A DNA stretch of 64,000 nucleotides from Rikenellaceae bacterium (lineage in GTDB: Bacteria; Bacteroidota; Bacteroidia; Bacteroidales; Rikenellaceae), in the NCBI GenBank assembly GCA_015060005.1, contig SUZI01000005.1:1-64000 (forward strand), given 5' to 3'. Below the pieces are notes generated by a model. The model saw only the letters and a list, made by a program, of their open reading frames with translations, did not search any database and was not told where the DNA came from. Below are positions 61,926 to 64,000 of the stretch, piece by piece (position 1 is the first letter of the stretch; each line of letters starts with the position of its first letter). Both the position numbers and the translations under genes were made by a program.

Positions 61926-63116
61926 ATGGTAAAGATTGGTACGCCGATGACCACAGTCGGCAAGAAGGCTATTTTGTGTGGTTCGGGTGAGTTAGGTAAA
62001 GAGGTTGCTTTGGAGTTGCAACGCTACGGTGTCGAGGTTGTCGCTCTGGACCGTTATGCCAATGCCCCTGCGATGCAGGTTGCTCACCGCTCTTACGTGC
62101 TCTCGATGCTCGATGGCGAGCGTCTGCGTGAGATTATCGAGAAGGAGAAGCCCGATTATATCATCCCCGAGGTAGAGGCTATCGCTACCCCCACATTAGT
62201 AGAGTTGGAGAAGGAAGGTTACAATGTAATCCCTACCGCTAACGCTACGCTGCTAACTATGAACCGCAAAGGCATACGCCGCTTGGCTGCCGAGGAGTTG
62301 GGTCTGCCCACATCACCCTACTGCTTTGCCGCTACACGCGAGGAGTTTGATGAAGCACTCAAGAAGGTGGGTATCCCTTGTGTTGTGAAGCCTATTATGT
62401 CCTCTTCGGGCCACGGTCAGAGCGTTGTTCGCTCTGCGGAGGATGCCGACACATCGTGGAAAATTGCCCAGGAAGGTGGTCGTGCCGGCGGTGGCGAGGT
62501 TATCGTCGAGGGTTTCGTGAAGTTTGACTATGAGATTACCCTGCTCACTGTTCGTCACGCTGGAGGTACATCGTTCCTCAATCCTATCGGACACCACCAG
62601 GTCGATGGCGACTATCGTGAATCGTGGCAGCCACAGCCTATGAGCGAGGTGGCTATTGCACAGGCAAAAGATATCGCAAAGAAGGTAACTGACGCTCTGG
62701 GTGGCTACGGAATTTTTGGCGTTGAGCTCTTCGTTTGCGGCGACAAGGTGCTCTTCAGCGAGGTGTCGCCTCGTCCACACGACACAGGTATGGTTACAAT
62801 GATATCGCAGGACTTGTCGGAGTTTGCTCTCCACGCACGTGCTATTCTCGGTCTGCCTATCCCTCATATTGAGTTTTATGGGCCAAGTGCATCGAAGGCT
62901 GTGGTTGTCGAGGGCGACAGCGACAAGGTGGTATTCAGCGGTTTGGAGGATGTGCTCTCCGAAAAGAATGTCCAGATACGCCTCTTCGGTAAGCCTGAAG
63001 TTAAGGGCCACCGTCGTATGGGTGTAATCCTTGCACGCGATAACAGCGTCGAGGAGGCTCTGGCCAAGGCTGAGCATGCCTACGCCAAACTAAAGGTCGA
63101 GGTCCTACCACGATAA
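61926..63116 (+). CDS. purT: Formate-dependent phosphoribosylglycinamide formyltransferase
   Basis: Makes formylglycinamide ribotide from GAR, formate and ATP, an alternative to PurN. The 396-residue ATP-grasp enzyme shows [19 protein letters not shown] at the N-terminus, the PEVEAI motif, the ATP-binding [11 protein letters not shown] loop and [13 protein letters not shown] with its metal-binding Glu. It shows the full family length. It is followed by a convergent folD gene, another one-carbon enzyme. Confidence 0.96.
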   Translation: MVKIGTPMTTVGKKAILCGSGELGKEVALELQRYGVEVVALDRYANAPAMQVAHRSYVLSMLDGERLREIIEKEKPDYIIPEVEAIATPTLVELEKEGYNVIPTANATLLTMNRKGIRRLAAEELGLPTSPYCFAATREEFDEALKKVGIPCVVKPIMSSSGHGQSVVRSAEDADTSWKIAQEGGRAGGGEVIVEGFVKFDYEITLLTVRHAGGTSFLNPIGHHQVDGDYRESWQPQPMSEVAIAQAKDIAKKVTDALGGYGIFGVELFVCGDKVLFSEVSPRPHDTGMVTMISQDLSEFALHARAILGLPIPHIEFYGPSASKAVVVEGDSDKVVFSGLEDVLSEKNVQIRLFGKPEVKGHRRMGVILARDNSVEEALAKAEHAYAKLKVEVLPR

Positions 63117-63127
63117 GTAATCAACAA

Positions 63128-63153
63128 TAAAGGCTGCCTTCGGGCAGCCTTTA
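63128..63153. terminator. Bidirectional terminator with TTCG loop
   Basis: TAAAGGCTGCC (63128-63138) pairs perfectly with GGCAGCCTTTA (63143-63153) around a TTCG tetraloop, between the convergent purT and folD genes. Confidence 0.85.
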
Positions 63154-63158
63154 CTATT

Positions 63159-64000
63159 CTACTTCTGCTTTCTCAGGAAGCACTCTATTGTATTCTCCAT
63201 CAAGCAAGTGATGGTCATTGGACCTACACCACCAGGAACGGGGGTGATAGCACTTGCGATAGGCTCAATAGTTGCAAAATCGACATCTCCACAGAGTTTG
63301 TTGGTCTCTGGGTCGCGATTAACGCCCACGTCAATTACCACCGCACCTGGCTTCACCATATCGGCTGTTACGAACTTAGGCTTGCCAATCGCTACAACCA
63401 AAATATCGGCACGACGTGTAACCGATGCCAAATCCTTTGTGCGGCTGTGAGCAACGGTAACAGTTGCATTCTCGTTAAGCAGCAACTTAGACACAGGCAG
63501 ACCCACGATATTGCTACGACCTACGACAACGACCTCCTTACCTGCAATCTCTACATTAGCACGCTTCAAGAGCTTGATAATACCCTTAGGTGTGCAAGGC
63601 AGCACGCAGTCCTGCTTAAGCCATAGGCGAGCCACATTCATAGGGTGGAAACCATCGACATCCTTCTCTGCCTTAATAGCTGCTATGACCTTATCCGAGT
63701 CTATATGCTTTGGCAATGGCAACTGAACAAGGATACCATCGACAGCGTCATTGTTATTAAGCTCGTCGATAATTCCCAACAGTTCCTCCTCACTAATGGT
63801 GGCAGGCTTACGGATGGTAGTGTTCGCGATACCCACCTCGGCTGAAGCCTTCGCCTTGCCGGTAACATACGAGACGCTACCGGGGTCTTCACCCACCAAA
63901 ATAACCGTCAGCTGTGGCACTCTGCCATACTTCTCGGGAAATGTCTTAACCTCTTGAGCCATCTCCTGCTTGAGTGAGAGGGCTAAATCCTTTCCGCTTA
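63159..64000 (-). CDS. folD: Methylenetetrahydrofolate dehydrogenase/cyclohydrolase (5' end beyond window)
   Basis: Interconverts methylene-, methenyl- and 10-formyl-tetrahydrofolate. The frame stays open to the right edge: upstream of the ATG at 63962 it reads SGKDLALSLKQE, which matches the usual FolD N-terminus (GKxLA...), so the true start lies outside. Motifs include VILVGEDPGSVSYVTGK (catalytic Lys region), DGILVQLPLPKH, GRSNIVGLPVSKLL and DVGVNRD with PVPGGVGPMT. About 280 residues are visible. Confidence 0.95.
   Translation of the reverse strand, partial: SGKDLALSLKQEMAQEVKTFPEKYGRVPQLTVILVGEDPGSVSYVTGKAKASAEVGIANTTIRKPATISEEELLGIIDELNNNDAVDGILVQLPLPKHIDSDKVIAAIKAEKDVDGFHPMNVARLWLKQDCVLPCTPKGIIKLLKRANVEIAGKEVVVVGRSNIVGLPVSKLLLNENATVTVAHSRTKDLASVTRRADILVVAIGKPKFVTADMVKPGAVVIDVGVNRDPETNKLCGDVDFATIEPIASAITPVPGGVGPMTITCLMENTIECFLRKQK

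Noticed and set aside
63159..63962. folD starting at the ATG at 63962
   Set aside because: The frame continues upstream with FolD-like sequence to the window edge, so this methionine is internal.

Overview
The window looks like a chromosome segment from a member of the order Bacteroidales, possibly an Alistipes/Rikenellaceae-type gut anaerobe (the order is well supported, the genus is a guess). The evidence is a Sus-type starch locus (SusC/SusD/SusE), a six-gene Na+-NQR operon, SerA of the lysine-type Bacteroidetes form, promoters of the Bacteroidetes pattern (TTTG, about 20 bases, TAnnTTTG), lipoproteins with acidic residues after the lipobox cysteine, and an absence of clear Shine-Dalgarno sites.

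Layout. 1-617 is the end of what looks like an integrated mobile element: the C-terminus of an unrecognised protein, an array of twelve TGCTACA sites and a terminator. It abuts an 18-codon stump of a Ser/Thr protein kinase gene that still has its promoter. 830-6554 is a peptide/NAD operon (OPT transporter, peptidase T, NadE, a DUF4923-like protein), followed by tRNA-Lys. 6921-13259 (minus) holds a small lipoprotein and nqrABCDEF. 13428-15676 carries a TatD-type hydrolase, TcdA and a 2-hydroxyacid dehydrogenase. 15678-19567 (minus) carries an M23/LysM peptidase, a DUF3109 protein, NadD with a TPR tail, Gmk and YicC. 19721-21898 is a LytS/LytTR two-component pair.

21972-34631 (minus) is the starch locus: an inner-membrane maltose-type MFS carrier, SusC, SusD, SusE, a multi-module SusF-like binding protein, a lipoprotein amylase and a SusA-like GH13 enzyme. 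It reads as a full path: surface capture, TonB-dependent import, periplasmic cleavage, cytoplasmic uptake. No SusR, SusB or SusG homologue is visible. A 0.7-kb AT-rich gap follows. 35345-39467 is serC-serA-DUF1015 plus a membrane protein. 39502-42682 (minus) is an overlapping pair of uncharacterised secreted proteins. 42967-45620 is a four-subunit 2-oxoacid:ferredoxin oxidoreductase. 45696-49106 (minus) holds fmt, an LptF/G permease and a metal ABC permease.

49222-56229 holds mtaB, an orphan helical-bundle membrane sensor with TrkH, a SPOR protein, NfeD and FloA. 56294-57543 (minus) is an ECF sigma factor with two small membrane proteins. 57783-59276 is a FISUMP-type lipoprotein. 59418-63116 is pyrF-pyrE-pyrB-purT, in which PyrB carries a PyrI-like zinc tail. 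folD (minus) runs off the right edge.

Most of the window is ordinary core metabolism. The observations most worth a second look are the kinase stump beside the repeat array, the zinc-tailed PyrB, the NadD-TPR fusion, the secreted pair at 39.5-42.7 kb, and the TrkH/orphan sensor/SPOR/NfeD/FloA run.
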